DNA of 64,000 bases from Epiperipatus broadwayi. Its lineage: Eukaryota > Onychophora > Udeonychophora > Euonychophora > Peripatidae. Position 1 is the stretch's first letter. The number at the start of each line of letters is the position of its first letter. This document shows, one piece after another, positions 48,881-60,764 of this stretch. A program made the translations under genes and the position numbers. The stretch is from the NCBI GenBank assembly GCA_028023455.1, contig JAQFVV010006472.1, positions 841,501 through 905,500 of the forward strand. The letters are read 5' to 3'. The notes under the pieces are model-generated. The model searched no databases, had not been told where the DNA came from, and was given only the letters and a program-made list of their open reading frames with translations.

Positions 48881-50715
48881 CATTTCACCCAACTTAAAAA
48901 AAATCATAAGTTTGTTGGTTCTTCAATTTCTTCTGTTTAAATAGCTATTTATAAGCTTACAATATTTTTAAACACTATACAAGGAATCCTAGTATGATAT
49001 AAATATTGATCAAGTTTTACTTTACTATAAAATTAGACAATTGTATCAATTATCAAGAATATATATATATATATATAATTCACAGCTAAAACTAATTGAA
49101 AAATTATACAAAGACATTATATCAATATATAGTGTTATTTCCACTCACTTTCTGCCATCTAGTATCATTATTCAATAAGACAATATCGAATACTAATAAT
49201 AGGAAATGATTGAATATGGAAATATTATATGTTAATTAAATTTTTATGAGTATGGGTAATCAAAAATTAAATCAGGAATTACATTAAATTAAGAGAGTCC
49301 TTCATTTTTGACTGTATGGAAAATATCTAAAAATGAGATGATGGATCCGCTGCATATTTAAATGAAAAAAATAGGTTTGTTGACGTCATCCCGTCTCCCC
49401 ATATTTCTTGCTAAATTGGTATGATGAGAAATATAGAAAAGATATTTAATCAAACAATAATTAAATAATTTATTATAGTACAAAATCTACCTAACATTGT
49501 TTTACAAAGAAACAATGAAAAGGAAGATTACTAACTCGGCTAGACAAATTCTGGATCTCGTGGTAATTAATGATACTACTTCATTAATCTATCATTTAGC
49601 TAAAAACATCTAGGTAACGATTTATTGTTCAATAATTGGATATCTAATTCGGATGACTAAAATCAAATATATAAAAAAGAACTGTTAGCTTGAAAGCTGA
49701 AAATTTTTCAATTTGCATCAAAATTTGAATCCTAAATCATAGACGTTGGAGACAGATAGGTTCTATTACGATAATGTTATATATAGGCGTATGTTTCAGT
49801 TTCAAATAGCGGTATGCAATCATTGATTTATACATACATTAATAATTATAAAAATTAAAAAATAAAGTTTAAAAATAATTTTTACATTAAAAAGATTATT
49901 AAAAAAAAATTTTAAACTGTAATAAATTACGATATTATAGTGTATAAAATAAATAAAAATATATTTTAAAAGTAATTTATTTTCGAAAGATATAAATTTA
50001 TGGTAAGCAACTGTCTCAAGTTCTTTACAGCGTTCAAATTAAAATTAAATAACAAAAGTATACATTACATTTTTAAGTTTTAAAATTCCATAGAAAATAT
50101 TAAAATATCATTTAAGCGGAGAATATAAATATTTGCATTAGTGATTTGTTTTTATGTAGCACTTTAATTATTTATTTTTTAAATAATTAATACTTTTAAT
50201 AAGCAGTCATTGTACAAGATTTTTTTATTTGTCGTAAAATTACTTAGCTTTAATTTTCAAAAATGTTGAAATTTTTATGATGCAATTAAGTCAGCTTTTA
50301 TTCTTTTTTAAAAAATTAAAAATGTTTTAAGCGTCAAAGTATTAGCAAGACAGGCTTAAGATACAATTAAAAATAAATGCAACAATTTAATTAGATACCT
50401 TAGAAGTCATCATAGTTTTAAAGGTAAAAGGTAAAAAAGACTTACAATAAAAATAATTAGATATTTTTCTCACGTGTAATTAACTGAATCCATATTCAAT
50501 AAAATATTTAAACTATTTTTTAAAAAATATATTGTTTTAGCTACATATTCTATTACAACATTAAAATGTATATAAAGCTTTTAAAACTCTTCTCTCTTTA
50601 TCTCTCTCCATTTCTCGATCCATTTTTTTTTTTTTTTTCTGTTTTTATTTTACTTTTTATTTCTTTTTTATACTTTCTTTTTATTTCCACGTTGCATATA
50701 TGTATATAATATTTG
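48881..50715. other. AT-rich DNA without recognised gene
   Basis: No domain is seen. A pyrimidine-rich plus strand tract at about 50583-50690 (mostly C and T, including a run of about 17 T) could form unusual DNA structure. A small GC-richer patch containing TGACGTCA lies at about 49381-49388 without an adjacent gene. Confidence 0.6.
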
Positions 50716-51520
50716 AATATAAGTATATTGTCTATACTAAACTTAATGTAATTAGAAGGGATTTGAACTCAGACTTTCAAGCTTCCTATATCTATCCATT
50801 TCATCTTATACAACCTATACACATGACCACAACATGTGAAAAACATAAATGTATCTCCAATGAAAGTATCTCGTGTTCAATCAGCACTCATCAGTTGGTC
50901 CAGATCATCATCTTCCTCACATAAATATAATCAGTGCTCAATTTATATTAAAATAGAAAATCTTAACTTTAATGAACAGGCTTTGGCTCTTTTTCACCCT
51001 CCATCTCTTCATTCATCCTTATCATTGAAAATCTGAGAATGTAATTCTCAAAGGCCTTGTTAATGCAAATATTATTGTCATACTCATGTTCACTTTAAGT
51101 CATTCTGATCCTGGCATATATAGGACCTTAATATGTCCACTTAAATATACAGAAGAGGGATGGACAGACTACAGGCTGAATATGTAACATTTAAATATAA
51201 GTATATGGTCTATACTGAACTTAATGTACTTAGAAGGAATTTGAACTCAGACTTTCAAGCTTTTTACATCTATCCACTCCATCTTATACAACTGATACAC
51301 ATGACCGCATACATGTGAAAAAAATAAATGATTACCAATATACGTATTTCATGCTGAACTAGCATTCAGCAGTTATTCCAGATTATCAACTTTCCACACT
51401 TATATAATCAGAGTTCACTTTAAATTAAGATAGCAAATCTTCAAACTTTAATGAACAGGCTTCAATATTCTCCATCCTCCAACTCTTCAGACATCCATAT
51501 TAATGAAAATAATATAAACT
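50716..51520 (-). repeat. 478-bp SINE-derived tandem array, 1.7 units
   Basis: Units start at 50716 and 51194 with AATATAAGTATATKGTCTAT and continue through GATTTGAACTCAGACTTTCA (B box on the minus strand), CATGCTGAACTAGCA, GAACAGGCTT and CATCCATATTAATGAAAAT. It belongs to the same family and orientation as the 7 kb and 31 kb arrays but is more diverged. The open frames at 50700-50924 and 50836-51036 are artefacts of the repeat. Confidence 0.86.
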
Positions 51521-51543
51521 AAACACTGATTATATATATATTA

Positions 51544-52882
51544 TAACGTTTTCCATTTTGCTAGGCCTCTACACGCTAATATAAACTGCGCATGAGTTGA
51601 TCAAGCTATGTCAAAAAAGAAGAGTTATATTTCTATTCTAAAAACATAGCTATATTTTCTGATCAACTCAGCCTATTAATTGTTGAGAATTGTGCTATTG
51701 ATGAAATCAGCTTTTAATTTATTTAATCTGGGTGACAGAATTCCTAAGAATTCTCTGAAATCGTCATATAACATCTCACAAATAAATAAAAATAGTAACG
51801 AGAATTATTTTTTTAAGATTATTATTCCTGGGCTTATTCAAACATATTGGCAAAGGTAAATTACATTTTTAAATCTTATTAAACTACTAATAAATTTAAT
51901 AATAAAAAATAATAACTATTATTAATAACGCACAAATGAAAATTGGTATTAGAAATATTTTTATTCTAATAGACTAAAAAAAATATTTGAAATAAATTAC
52001 TTATCAAGTAAATTAGAGAGAACACAACTCAGACGTGAATCAATTAATAAAAAACAATTTTACAATTACTGTTCATATCTAAATTTTTTCTAGAAATTTC
52101 CTTAAAAAAATGAATGTCTCTTGTACAAGAAAATTAATGTCTCTATCGGGATTGTTTAAACATACTTTTAGAAATTGTTTGAAAATGTTTAATTTGGTCA
52201 CAATCAGGAGTAATGAAGTATAACTTACCAGTAAGTTTTGGGAATTCAGTGATAGATAACTATGCATAGTTTTTTGGGTAGAATGAGCTTGGTCTTTTGG
52301 TTATTATTTGATCTTGTGGTCCATTCTCCTAGCCGGCACGAAAGCTTTTCTGGTATACATCTTCAGGCATGATGTCTTCAGAAGCTCCGCTTCACTCCGA
52401 CATGCCGAATTACTTCAGCGTAGAGCGATCTTGGATATATTATTGTTATCCAAGACCAACTAGAGAAACCAACGAACAAGATGTTCTTCAAACTGATTTC
52501 TGCCTTTTATACTCTAGAGGCCCAGTTTTCTGACTTCTGCACATATCTTTTGTTTGTCAAAATATCCGTTGATAATCTTATATATTCTTTACAAAATTTA
52601 TGTTACAAAGTCTCTATTTTTTTCAGCATAATTCTGCCATCTTTAATTAGTTGAAATATTTTTACTTTCTCTTATCTAGATTGGAAATTTGTGTCTTTTG
52701 TTCTCTCCAATTCTAACTTTTATTTCTAATTACAAAAAAAAAATGAAAGAATAATTTAACTTTCATTGTACGTTTTTTTTTTTTTTAAAAAAAATTAGTC
52801 AAAAAAAAATCTAAATTTACTTTTATTTTTTAGCTTTTACCAAATGCCAATATATTTGCAATGTATATAAATAAATGTTACA
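51544..52882 (-). repeat. 3' LTR of the minus-strand element
   Basis: 1,339 bp, identical in length to its partner. It contains the TATA-like block CCTTTTATAC at 52503-52512 (TATAAAAG on the minus strand). The open frame at 52079-52267 is also in the partner and has no known domain. Confidence 0.88.
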
Positions 52883-53632
52883 ATACCACCAGTGCCAGGA
52901 GATGAGAATAAAATAGGGGTTTACACTAATTTTATTCTTAAGTTTTTTAAATTCATATTCGTGTTGTTGTTGTTTTTTTTTTGTAGCAGTAGCATGCTGA
53001 TATATTCCGTAGATTCATTCAACAAGCGACGTTCAGCTTTAACGCCCACTTTTAGGTCTAACACAGTGGGAATGGAAAATATTTCAACATTCATCTGTGT
53101 CCTTTCCACTTAAGTGTAATAGTAATGATAAGAAGCCCAAGTTATAAGTATTAATAAGCATTGCTCATCGTTTTGAGTCTTACAGGCTCGTGGCAACTTG
53201 GTCTGCCTTTCCCTTTATTGGGATCCCTGCTAGAAATAGTCTGATGGGCATATAAAGGTGGTCTTATGTTAATATACTGCGTATTAGGACTCGGGGCTAT
53301 GTTTTTCCCCTCTTCAGTAACTGCCTACCCGGTCAAATACTTGTGACTTATGTCTACATCAGCCACGATTGTGTTTTATTTTAGACATATCAAAAAAAAT
53401 ATACATACATTTTTTTCTTTCTGGAAGTCATATTAATAAAATATTTTTTTTTATATTTTAATAATCAGGGTTTAATTAGTTCATTAGTTTATATAATTTT
53501 TTTTTTTTAAAAAAAATTACTATTTATTTTCCGGCTGTGAGTTTCTTTGGGTCATCGTTGTAACGTTCTTTATCATTACAACTTATCTCAGGTTGTAGTT
53601 GTTAAATCGAAGCCCAAGTTGGGTCGCCATTT
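52883..53632 (-). other. Internal region of the non-autonomous LTR element
   Basis: 750 bp without recognisable coding. A 62-codon minus-strand frame at 52921-53109 and the overlapping plus frame match nothing I know. The part 53150-53370 is GC-richer and may hold packaging or dimerisation signals, or the remains of a deleted coding region. Confidence 0.6.
53612..53629 (-). other. Primer-binding-site-like sequence
   Basis: The minus strand reads TGGCGACCCAACTTGGGC three bases after the 5' LTR. TGG matches the complement of a tRNA CCA end. It orients the element and fixes which LTR is upstream. Confidence 0.6.
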
Positions 53633-54971
53633 TAACATTTTCCGTTTTGCTAGGCCTCTACATGCTAATATAAACTGCGTGTGAGTTGATCAAGCTATGT
53701 CAAAAAAGAAGAGTTATATTTCTATTCTAAAAACATAGCTATATTTCCTGATCAACTCAGCCTATTAATTGTTGAGAATTGTGCTATTGATGAAATCAGA
53801 TTTTAATTTATTTAATCTGGGCACCAGAATTCCTAAGAATTCTCTGAAATCATCATATAACATCTCACAAATAAATAAAAATAGTAACAAGAATTATTTT
53901 TTTAAGATTATTATTCCTGGGCTTATTCAAACATATTGGCAAAGGTAAATTACATTTTTAAATCTTATTAAACTACTAATAGATTTAATAATAAAAAATA
54001 ATAACTATTATTAATAATGCACAAATGAAAATTGGTATTAGAAATATTTTTATTCTAATAGACTAAAAAAATATTTGAAATAAATTACTTATCAAGTAAA
54101 TTAGAGAGAACACAACTCAGATGTGAATCAATTAATAAAAAACAATTTTACAATTACTGTTCATATCTAAATTTCTTCTAGAAATTTCCTTAAAAAAATG
54201 AATGTCTCTTGTACAAGAAAATTAATGTCTCTATTGGGATTGTTTAAACCTACTTTTAGAAATTGTTTGAAAATGTTTAATTTGGTCACAATCAGGAGTA
54301 ATGAAGTATAACTTACCAGTAAATTTTGGGAATTCAGTGGTAGATAACTATGCATAGTTTTTTGGGTAGAATGAGCTCAGCCTTTTGGTTATTATTTGAT
54401 CTTGTGGTCCATTCTCCTAGTTGGTCACGAAAGCTTTTCTGGTATACATCTTCAGGCATGATGTCTTCAGAAGCTTCGCTTCACTCTGACATGCTGAATT
54501 ACTTCAGCGTAGAGCGATCTTGGATCTATTATTGTTATCCAAGACCAACTAGAGAAACCAATGAACAAGATGTTCTTCAAACTGATTTCTGCCTTTTATA
54601 CTCTAGAGGCCCAGTTTTCCGACTTCTGCGCATATCTTTTGTTTGTCAAAATATCCATTGATAATCTTATATATTCTTTACAAAATTTATGTTACAAAGT
54701 CTCTATTTTTTTCAGCATAATTCTGCCATCTTTAATTAGTTGAAATATTTTTACCTTCTCTTATCTAGATTGGTAATTTGTGTCTTTTGTTCTCTCCAAT
54801 TCTAACTTTTATTTCTAATTACAAAAAAAAAAAACGAAAGAATAATTTAACTTTCATTGTACGTTATTTTTTTTTAAAAAAAAATTAGTCAAAAAAAATC
54901 TAAATTTACTTTTATTTTTTAGCTTTTACCAAATGCCAATATATTTGCAATGTATATAAATAAACGTTACA
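53633..54971 (-). repeat. 5' LTR of the minus-strand element
   Basis: 1,339 bp, next to the primer-binding-site-like sequence. The open frames at 54167-54355, 54350-54661 and 54561-54743 are LTR sequence without known domains. Confidence 0.88.
54570..54601 (-). promoter_or_regulatory. LTR promoter: TATA box and initiator-like motif
   Basis: On the minus strand GTATAAAAGG (54601-54592) is followed by an ATCAGTTTG initiator-like word (about 54586-54578). The same arrangement is in the other LTR. It would set the start of the R region. The spacing from TATA to this TCAGT is short, so the true start may be further downstream. Confidence 0.5.
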
Positions 54972-54991
54972 ATATATATATATATATATGG

Positions 54992-55150
54992 AAAAATGAT
55001 GACCTGTACCAACTGATGAGTGCTGATTCAGCTTACAATATGTATATTGGAGATCATTTATTTTTTTACATATTTATAGTTGTGTGTATCAGTTGTATAA
55101 GATAAGGTGGAGTGGATAGATGTAGGGAGCTTGAAAGTCTGAGTTCAAAA
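54992..55150 (+). repeat. SINE-family copy, plus orientation
   Basis: CCAACTGATGAGTGCTGATT, ATATGTATATTGGAGATCAT and GTGTATCAGTTGTATAAGAT, then GAGCTTGAAAGTCTGAGTTC, form the complement of the array unit's tRNA-like end. The B box is damaged. It lies immediately beyond the LTR element's right edge, opposite in orientation to the array on the left. Confidence 0.8.
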
Positions 55151-55854
55151 TCTTTATTATATTGTAATGGGGGATTCCACCAATATAAGAACTTTTTGAA
55201 CTATTCCAAGTCTAATTACTAATTATTTACTTTATTAAATCATATTAACTTTTAATATGATTTGTAAGACCCCCATACTCAAGCAGAGGAATAAATATGA
55301 TTAATATTTACATATTAATTTTTCCTCTGGTCAGACCGAGATTTAATAAAAATATTAAACCAACAGTCATTTTTCCAGACTGAGGTAACTCTGTCTGGCT
55401 GCATGAAACATGAAACATCTCATGAGGATATTTATAATGAGTTTAAACCCTAAGGTGCCATCTAATCGACTAGACTAGACGCCAAAAGATAATGCAAACA
55501 CACTCCAAGCACTCTTGACCCATGGCTAGCTATAAAAAACATGAGATCGGCATCACAGAATATTTAAATAAAATTGTATATTTAATCATAATTAAATTGA
55601 GAGAGAAATGTACAATGACACTAATAATTTACAAACACATTTATTAAATAATATAACATAAATAATAATGAATATTTAAAAACATAAAACAAAATATAAA
55701 TATATATAAATTACTATAATTTATAGCAATCTTATTTAAATGTAGTTATAATTAATACTTATGAATATCTAAAGTTCTATTTAAGATAAAGTTTAAAAGT
55801 TCAATACCGGTATTAAATATTCAAAAGTTCTATTAATGATGTCAATGAATATAT
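55151..55854. other. Unassigned DNA, partly GC-richer
   Basis: 55160-55560 is less AT-rich and begins TGTAATGGGGGATTCC, reminiscent of the TGTAAC LTR starts, but no partner repeat is present. No coding domain is seen. Confidence 0.4.
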
Positions 55855-56097
55855 TTACCTAGGTCTAAGACCAGTCCCTGGTTTTTTATATGGGTAATGA
55901 CTCCCATCTTCTGATTTGGTCAGATTCATGGTTGGCATATATTTTAGTACAAATGAGGCTTCTTCATTGTTCCGCATCGTACAGTGTGGACTGTTTCCAT
56001 TGAGTTGGTGTGGCAGGTTCAAACATTGGCAAAAGTCACTGCATATAGTTAATGGCACACAAGATACGAGCAGATGAAAGACAAACAAGCACCAGCT
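55855..56097 (-). CDS. Unassigned open frame, possible exon
   Basis: The frame is open for 80 codons after an upstream TGA (56100-56098). It has no early ATG; a TTG at 56088 is the nominal start. The first residues are hydrophobic (CLFVFHLLVSCVPLTIC), like a signal peptide, and are followed by a Cys-containing stretch (CSDFCQCLN, HCTMRNN) and a charged tail. The last codon overlaps AG|GTAAAT (about 55856), a good splice-donor word. A second frame upstream (about 56190-56040) is also open. I recognise no family. It could be a small secreted-protein exon, but AT-rich noise or a decayed repeat is as likely. Confidence 0.22.
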   Translation of the reverse strand, partial: SWCLFVFHLLVSCVPLTICSDFCQCLNLPHQLNGNSPHCTMRNNEEASFVLKYMPTMNLTKSEDGSHYPYKKPGTGLRPR

Positions 56098-58500
56098 TCA
56101 GTCTAACAATGCACTTCTCTTGGCATGATCTTAAAAAGATGGTTTCATCATGTTGAACTTCATTGTCTTCATTGTTTGTAGATTTTGTTCACTGCTGCTG
56201 GTTGTCCTTGGTTAACTCTTTGATCTACCATATTTTTTTTGACTGACTGCTATAAAATTTTCTGGATAATTATCTGAATTATCTTAATAGTCTGAATACA
56301 ACAATAGGACATTTTAGCTTTTTATATACTCAGACCCTACCCTTGTTTGAGTTTTCACCCATACTATTAATCCATTTGATCTTTATTTTTTTAATTAGTA
56401 CATTTTTTTATTATCTTATTTTTTCATTTTAATTACATAGAAATTAGTTCTATGTTGTTTATTTAATCAGTCTGGAATCTTTATCTCCAGAACCTGATTA
56501 ATCTTGTACAAATTGTTTCAATTCATTAAAACTTTTAATTAAAAGGTGCTTTTAACCAAAAGTACTTTTGAAAGAATTATATAAAAATATAATACACAAA
56601 AAATAAATAAAAGATAAGTTATAATTAATAATTTTTAACCTTAAACTACTTTTAAATCCAAATTGATCCTATGATTGGCTTGAGTTCAAAGTTCTCTTTA
56701 GAAAATTTTTAATATGTTAGTGTATAGTATATATAACTAATAAAATAATTAAAGGACTGGCATTTCTAATACTTTCTTTTTCACTTTTTTTAAATAATAG
56801 CATTTATAAATTCTTTTAATCATCTGGTATATCCATATGGTATATCCATCAATTCATTTATTCATTATCTGCTTTTTAAAATATATCATTTAATAATTGT
56901 ATTACTTTTATAAATATTCTGGGTGTTTTTTTAATTCATTTGTATATCTTATATTGTTACATTTTTGTTGTTTTTGTATGTAATAATAGTTTGTAGAAAT
57001 TGCCTATATAATTTACAATAAACTTCTTATTCTTAGTAATGATGCTATTTTTTTCTTATTGATAAAATAAATTTTATTTCATTAGTGATTCTTTTTATAT
57101 TTTGAGACTTTTTTATTATTCTAATTGTTCTTGTTCTTTCGAGGTTGTATTGTTATTTATGTTATCATTATACCATTCTTTAAGCATTTTATAGATATTT
57201 TTAATTCACTATTTCCATGCAAGTCACTTATAATTATATTCATTTTTTATATGTATTGCTTTGTCTCAAAAGAAAATTTACTAGATAGCTGTTTTCTTCA
57301 AAGTATCTGTCAGTTTTTTTTTTATTATTAATCTTGTTTAATCTTAAGTCATATTTGAAAATATTCTAACAATTTAAAACGATTTTTAAGGTTTGATCTA
57401 AATTCATTAAATATTTCATAAGATTTAAGTTATTAACTTTTCTTATTATCTTTTTCAGTAATTTATGACTTTTTCTATTTTTATATTAATACATATGTTA
57501 CATCTCCTAAATAGTTTGATTTTGTTTTTCTATTAGTAACATTATAATCTTGAATTACATATCTTTTGTTAGACAAATGTGTTAGGGTTTCTTTTTTTAT
57601 AAATCCTTTACTCATTATGATTCCTTATTTAAATTTGCTTACTTCATATTTATGTTTTAAATGTTTTCAAATTCTTGCATTAAAATCTACCAAGATAATA
57701 TTAAAATATTGTTTATTTTGTTCAAAAACATTAAATATATTTATATTTTAAAACATTTATTTTATTTTAATAAAAAAAAACTTGTAGTATAAATTTGAAT
57801 TATCTGCATTTTATGTTTTCATTCAATTTATTACCTTATCATGCTATTCAGACTTTTCAACTATCAGTTTTGCTCTTCCTCAATTTTTAATTTCAAGTTA
57901 ACAACTCTATTTGTATTTCCAATATTTTTATCACAAAACATATTTGCACTTTTCAAAGCAAATATGCATTTGTTTTGTGTTTTAACTTCACAAAGTCTAA
58001 CAATCTTTCATTTTTTACTGGAGTCTTTTTCTAATTTTTGTAATTTTATTATTTTTTTTCTAATGATGATTTTCATTAGATGTTTGTATATTATCTGAAA
58101 TAATATTACTAAAGGAAACAATAATTAATCTCTAACAATTGATCATCATCAATAATACTTTGCTATTGACTATCACCTATTTGAAATGGCATACATACAA
58201 AAAAAATTACTTATACATATAAATTCAATTTTTTTAAACTAAATAATAAAATATTGTTTGCCAGGAATTTATAACCTGTGTGAAAAATTTCCTGGTTTAT
58301 ATGGTGGTTACTTTTTATAATTGAAATGTACAATTCATAAAAAATTATCTATAAGACTATATTAGAATTAATAATTTTAAAATATTATCTGCAAATTATG
58401 ACATGCTAAAAGAAAAACCAACTTAATTTAAGCATTGTTTTTTTTTATTTTGCATTGCTTGTATTTAAAATTATATAATTAAAGTAGTAAGTCTAGTCAA
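56098..58500. other. T-rich DNA without recognised gene
   Basis: Open frames on the plus strand at 57125-57331, 57566-57751 and 57841-58098 are Phe/Ile/Leu-rich, reflecting a T-rich strand. No domain is recognised. Confidence 0.6.
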
Positions 58501-58589
58501 GCATTGGTAGCTGATAGATCAGGGCAGTTCCCTTGCAAGCAAGCAGTTTCTTGCAGATAGTTGTTGCAGGTTCACTTCCCAGCCGATGC
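58501..58589 (+). repeat. tRNA-like sequence, probably SINE-derived
   Basis: GCATTGG (58501-58507) pairs over seven bases with CCGATGC (58583-58589) like an acceptor stem. GGTTCACTTCC at 58569-58579 is a near B box, and TAGCTGATAG an A-box-like word. The length of 89 nt fits a long-variable-arm tRNA. However, the T stem pairs poorly and no clean anticodon stem forms, so I favour a tRNA-derived repeat or pseudogene. Confidence 0.4.
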
Positions 58590-58832
58590 TTTGACATATG
58601 GAAAAGAAAAAAAGTAGTAAGTCTAAAACGAAATCATAATGCCAAATTTATTTAAATGGCGTTATATGGCCATTAATAGTACCACTTATCAAAGAATAAA
58701 AAATGAAGTGAAAATAAAAAAATCTAGAGAAATCTTTTACTTATTGAAGCCATAATGATTACCAATAAAAAGGGTATATTTTTGTATTTGTTGGTATTTT
58801 TTAGAATATTATGTAAGATCAATTATATCTGA

Positions 58833-59201
58833 GGTTACTTATGCTGCTCAATTCAGGAAAATGGATATTATGTTTTTGGTTATTTGTTATTCTATTTAAA
58901 ATATTATAAACAATGCATTCCAAACAATGCTGATATTTTGCAAAACATAAATGTAATATTTTACTATTATCGAGTTCATTTTTATTCTGAAACTATGGAA
59001 AAGTTTTATAATGATTGTAATTTTAGTATCAATAGAGTAAAGCATATGATAGTTATTAATATGGACTTCAAATTTTTACAAAAAAGGTTCAATTTTAAGT
59101 TATATATAATATGCAAAAAAAATGTTAATTTATTAGGATTCATCAATTCGAATTTGATAAATACTATTAGTTTTGCTGATAATGTTAAAAATGTCTCCTA
59201 A
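58833..59201 (+). CDS. Unassigned open frame, 122 codons
   Basis: The frame is open from after a TGA at 58830-58832 to TAA at 59199-59201, unusually long for such AT-rich DNA. It has no ATG in its first third: TTG at 58884 is the nominal start and an internal ATG is in SETMEKF (about 58994). It has hydrophobic N-terminal residues, aromatic and Asn-rich composition and Cys residues. No family is recognised. It could be the decayed coding part of a transposon or chance. Confidence 0.22.
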   Translation, partial: GYLCCSIQENGYYVFGYLLFYLKYYKQCIPNNADILQNINVIFYYYRVHFYSETMEKFYNDCNFSINRVKHMIVINMDFKFLQKRFNFKLYIICKKNVNLLGFINSNLINTISFADNVKNVS

Positions 59202-59505
59202 AAATACTTGTAATAAAAAGATATTTATTTGTCTTAAAGATGCAAAAATAAAGATTTACAAAAAATATTTAGTATAAAAATATATCCCACTAAAATAATA
59301 TGAAATACGTTCTAAAAACTATCAAAGAAAAATCCTGAACTTCACATTATTAGGGACTCACAACTATAGGTTTAGCGGACATGAGTTGCTATAGCTACAT
59401 TTAATTATTTCATCTCATGATTTATAAATAAGTGTTTAGCTCAATTAACTTTTCTAGATTGCAATCTTATCCTGATTAAATTCATAATTTATCTCCACAG
59501 ACCAA

Positions 59506-59507
<2 letters not shown>

Positions 59508-59554
<47 letters not shown>

Positions 59555-59588
59555 ATATAGGCACATATATATTTATATATATATATAT
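59508..59588. repeat. (TA)n with duplicated edge word
   Basis: The word ATTGATATAGGCACATATA occurs at about 59551 and again at about 59598, separated by (TA)n. This suggests slippage or a junction duplication at the left edge of the large repeat. Confidence 0.85.
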
Positions 59589-59777
59589 TGTACCTATATT
59601 GATATAGGCACATATAATTTTTATCTAAAATTATTATTAAAATAATCTTTCGTTAAAGAAAAACATAAAATTAAATGTTGAAGAGTTTATTGCAGCTTGT
59701 TTTCGAAAAAGATAAGAATTAAATAGTTTTCTAGCGTTAGTTTTTGAAATAAAAAAAGCTACAATTAATTAATCAAA

Positions 59778-59795
59778 AGGGGGGAGGGGGAGTCT
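59778..59795 (+). other. Polypurine tract candidate, left
   Basis: AAAAGGGGGGAGGGGGAG. In LTR elements such a tract immediately precedes the 3' LTR and primes plus-strand synthesis. The right copy, AAAAGGGGGGAG, is at about 63019-63030. Confidence 0.55.
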
Positions 59796-60185
59796 TGGTT
59801 TGAGAAATAAAACTAAGGGTTATAAAAGGAAGTAAAGAGTTTTTATTAGTATTCGTAAAAATATAATTTAAAAAGTTAAAACATACAAATCTCTTTTCAT
59901 TCAAGTTTAATTAAAGAAAAAAATAATGTTAAAACTAAATAGTAAATTGTATTAAAAATATATGTGCGTATATATGTGCGATTTGTAAATAAATAAAATG
60001 TATGCAAAATAAAAGAAGATTATCATTAAAACCACGGCAATGGCTATTAATAAAATAAAACAACACGTTTTATTGCATGGCTATTACTAATTAAGCAATC
60101 TTCCAAAACACATTTATCAAATGATTATCATTGGAATTTGACAACAGATCTTTGCCGGAGATATCAGAAAGACAACAAGGCGCAG

Positions 60186-60225
60186 GTATAAATAGACTTT
60201 TTTTATCGGACAGGGAATCAGTTCA
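60186..60225 (+). promoter_or_regulatory. LTR promoter candidate
   Basis: GTATAAATAG is followed after about 30 bp by GAATCAGTTCAC, a TATA box and arthropod-type TCAGT initiator at normal spacing. It is conserved in the right copy (about 63421-63460). Confidence 0.55.
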
Positions 60226-60764
60226 CAAAGTAATTGAGTATTGCAGTTCAGAAATTAATTGAGCAGTTAACAAACAAAATACAGTGTTAAGAAGATCTTG
60301 GGAAGGCATGTTTATCTCCAGCCCAGATGTTCAAGAAAACAGCAGATCTGCCCGTGAAATAATGTCAGCTTAACATCTTAGAAAATCTCCGTCAGTATCT
60401 ATTTGTCTCCGATAGTAATAATCATGAAAATCAGGAAACTCAGCAAGGAAAAGTCCCAGCCAGCTGGAAGCATTCATACTGGAACCATTCATACTGGAAG
60501 AAACAACAAACCAGAAGAAAACAAAGTGTTAAATCTACGTTCAAAATCCTAGGTAAAACATTTGCTTATTTTCGTTTATACTGTAATAGCCATTGCATTG
60601 CATTAATTCATACAAATCTTTCAAGAGTCTAATCATATGGACTCTATATCATACATAAATGAACTATTGATGTGTGTGATTAAATTTCAAATGCTATGTA
60701 GTCCTTTATTATCATTATTATATGTGTGCATGAGTTAATATGTGCGTGATCACTATATCAATAT

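Larger units (their letters stand above)
51544..54971 (-). mobile_element. Non-autonomous LTR retrotransposon (1,339-bp LTRs, 750-bp interior)
   Basis: Two direct repeats of equal length (51544-52882 and 53633-54971) look about 98% identical and are separated by only 750 bp. On the minus strand each LTR begins TGTAAC and ends with a GTTA-type complement. Directly after the upstream LTR (3 nt away) lies TGGCGACCCAACTTGGGC (complement of 53612-53629), a typical primer-binding-site/leader sequence of invertebrate LTR elements. The interior has no gag, protease, reverse transcriptase or integrase, so it must use enzymes made elsewhere. Both outer edges lie in (TA)n, which hides the target duplication. 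LTR similarity implies a fairly recent insertion. Confidence 0.88.
59589..60764 (+). repeat. Large direct repeat, left copy (LTR plus upstream internal end)
   Basis: From TGTACCTATATTGATATAGG (59589) to at least 60764 this copy matches 62832-64000 with few differences. It includes a purine tract AAAAGGGGGGAGGGGG (59778-59793), a TATA box TATAAATAG at about 60187 and, downstream, an AATCAGTTCAC initiator-like word (about 60216), as expected of U3 and R in an LTR. The purine tract inside the repeat implies that about 190 bp of internal 3' end precede the LTR proper, which would start near TTGGTTTGAG. The copy may extend beyond 60764, but the partner is cut by the window end. Confidence 0.85.

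Noticed and set aside
49381-49388. CRE-type TGACGTCA as a promoter site
   Set aside because: A single 8-bp word with no gene or other promoter elements nearby.
54350-54661. 103-codon frame as a gene
   Set aside because: It lies within the LTR. The partner LTR lacks an equivalent full-length frame, and it overlaps the LTR's TATA box.
58501-58589. Functional tRNA gene
   Set aside because: The acceptor stem and B box are good, but the T stem and anticodon arm do not pair properly.
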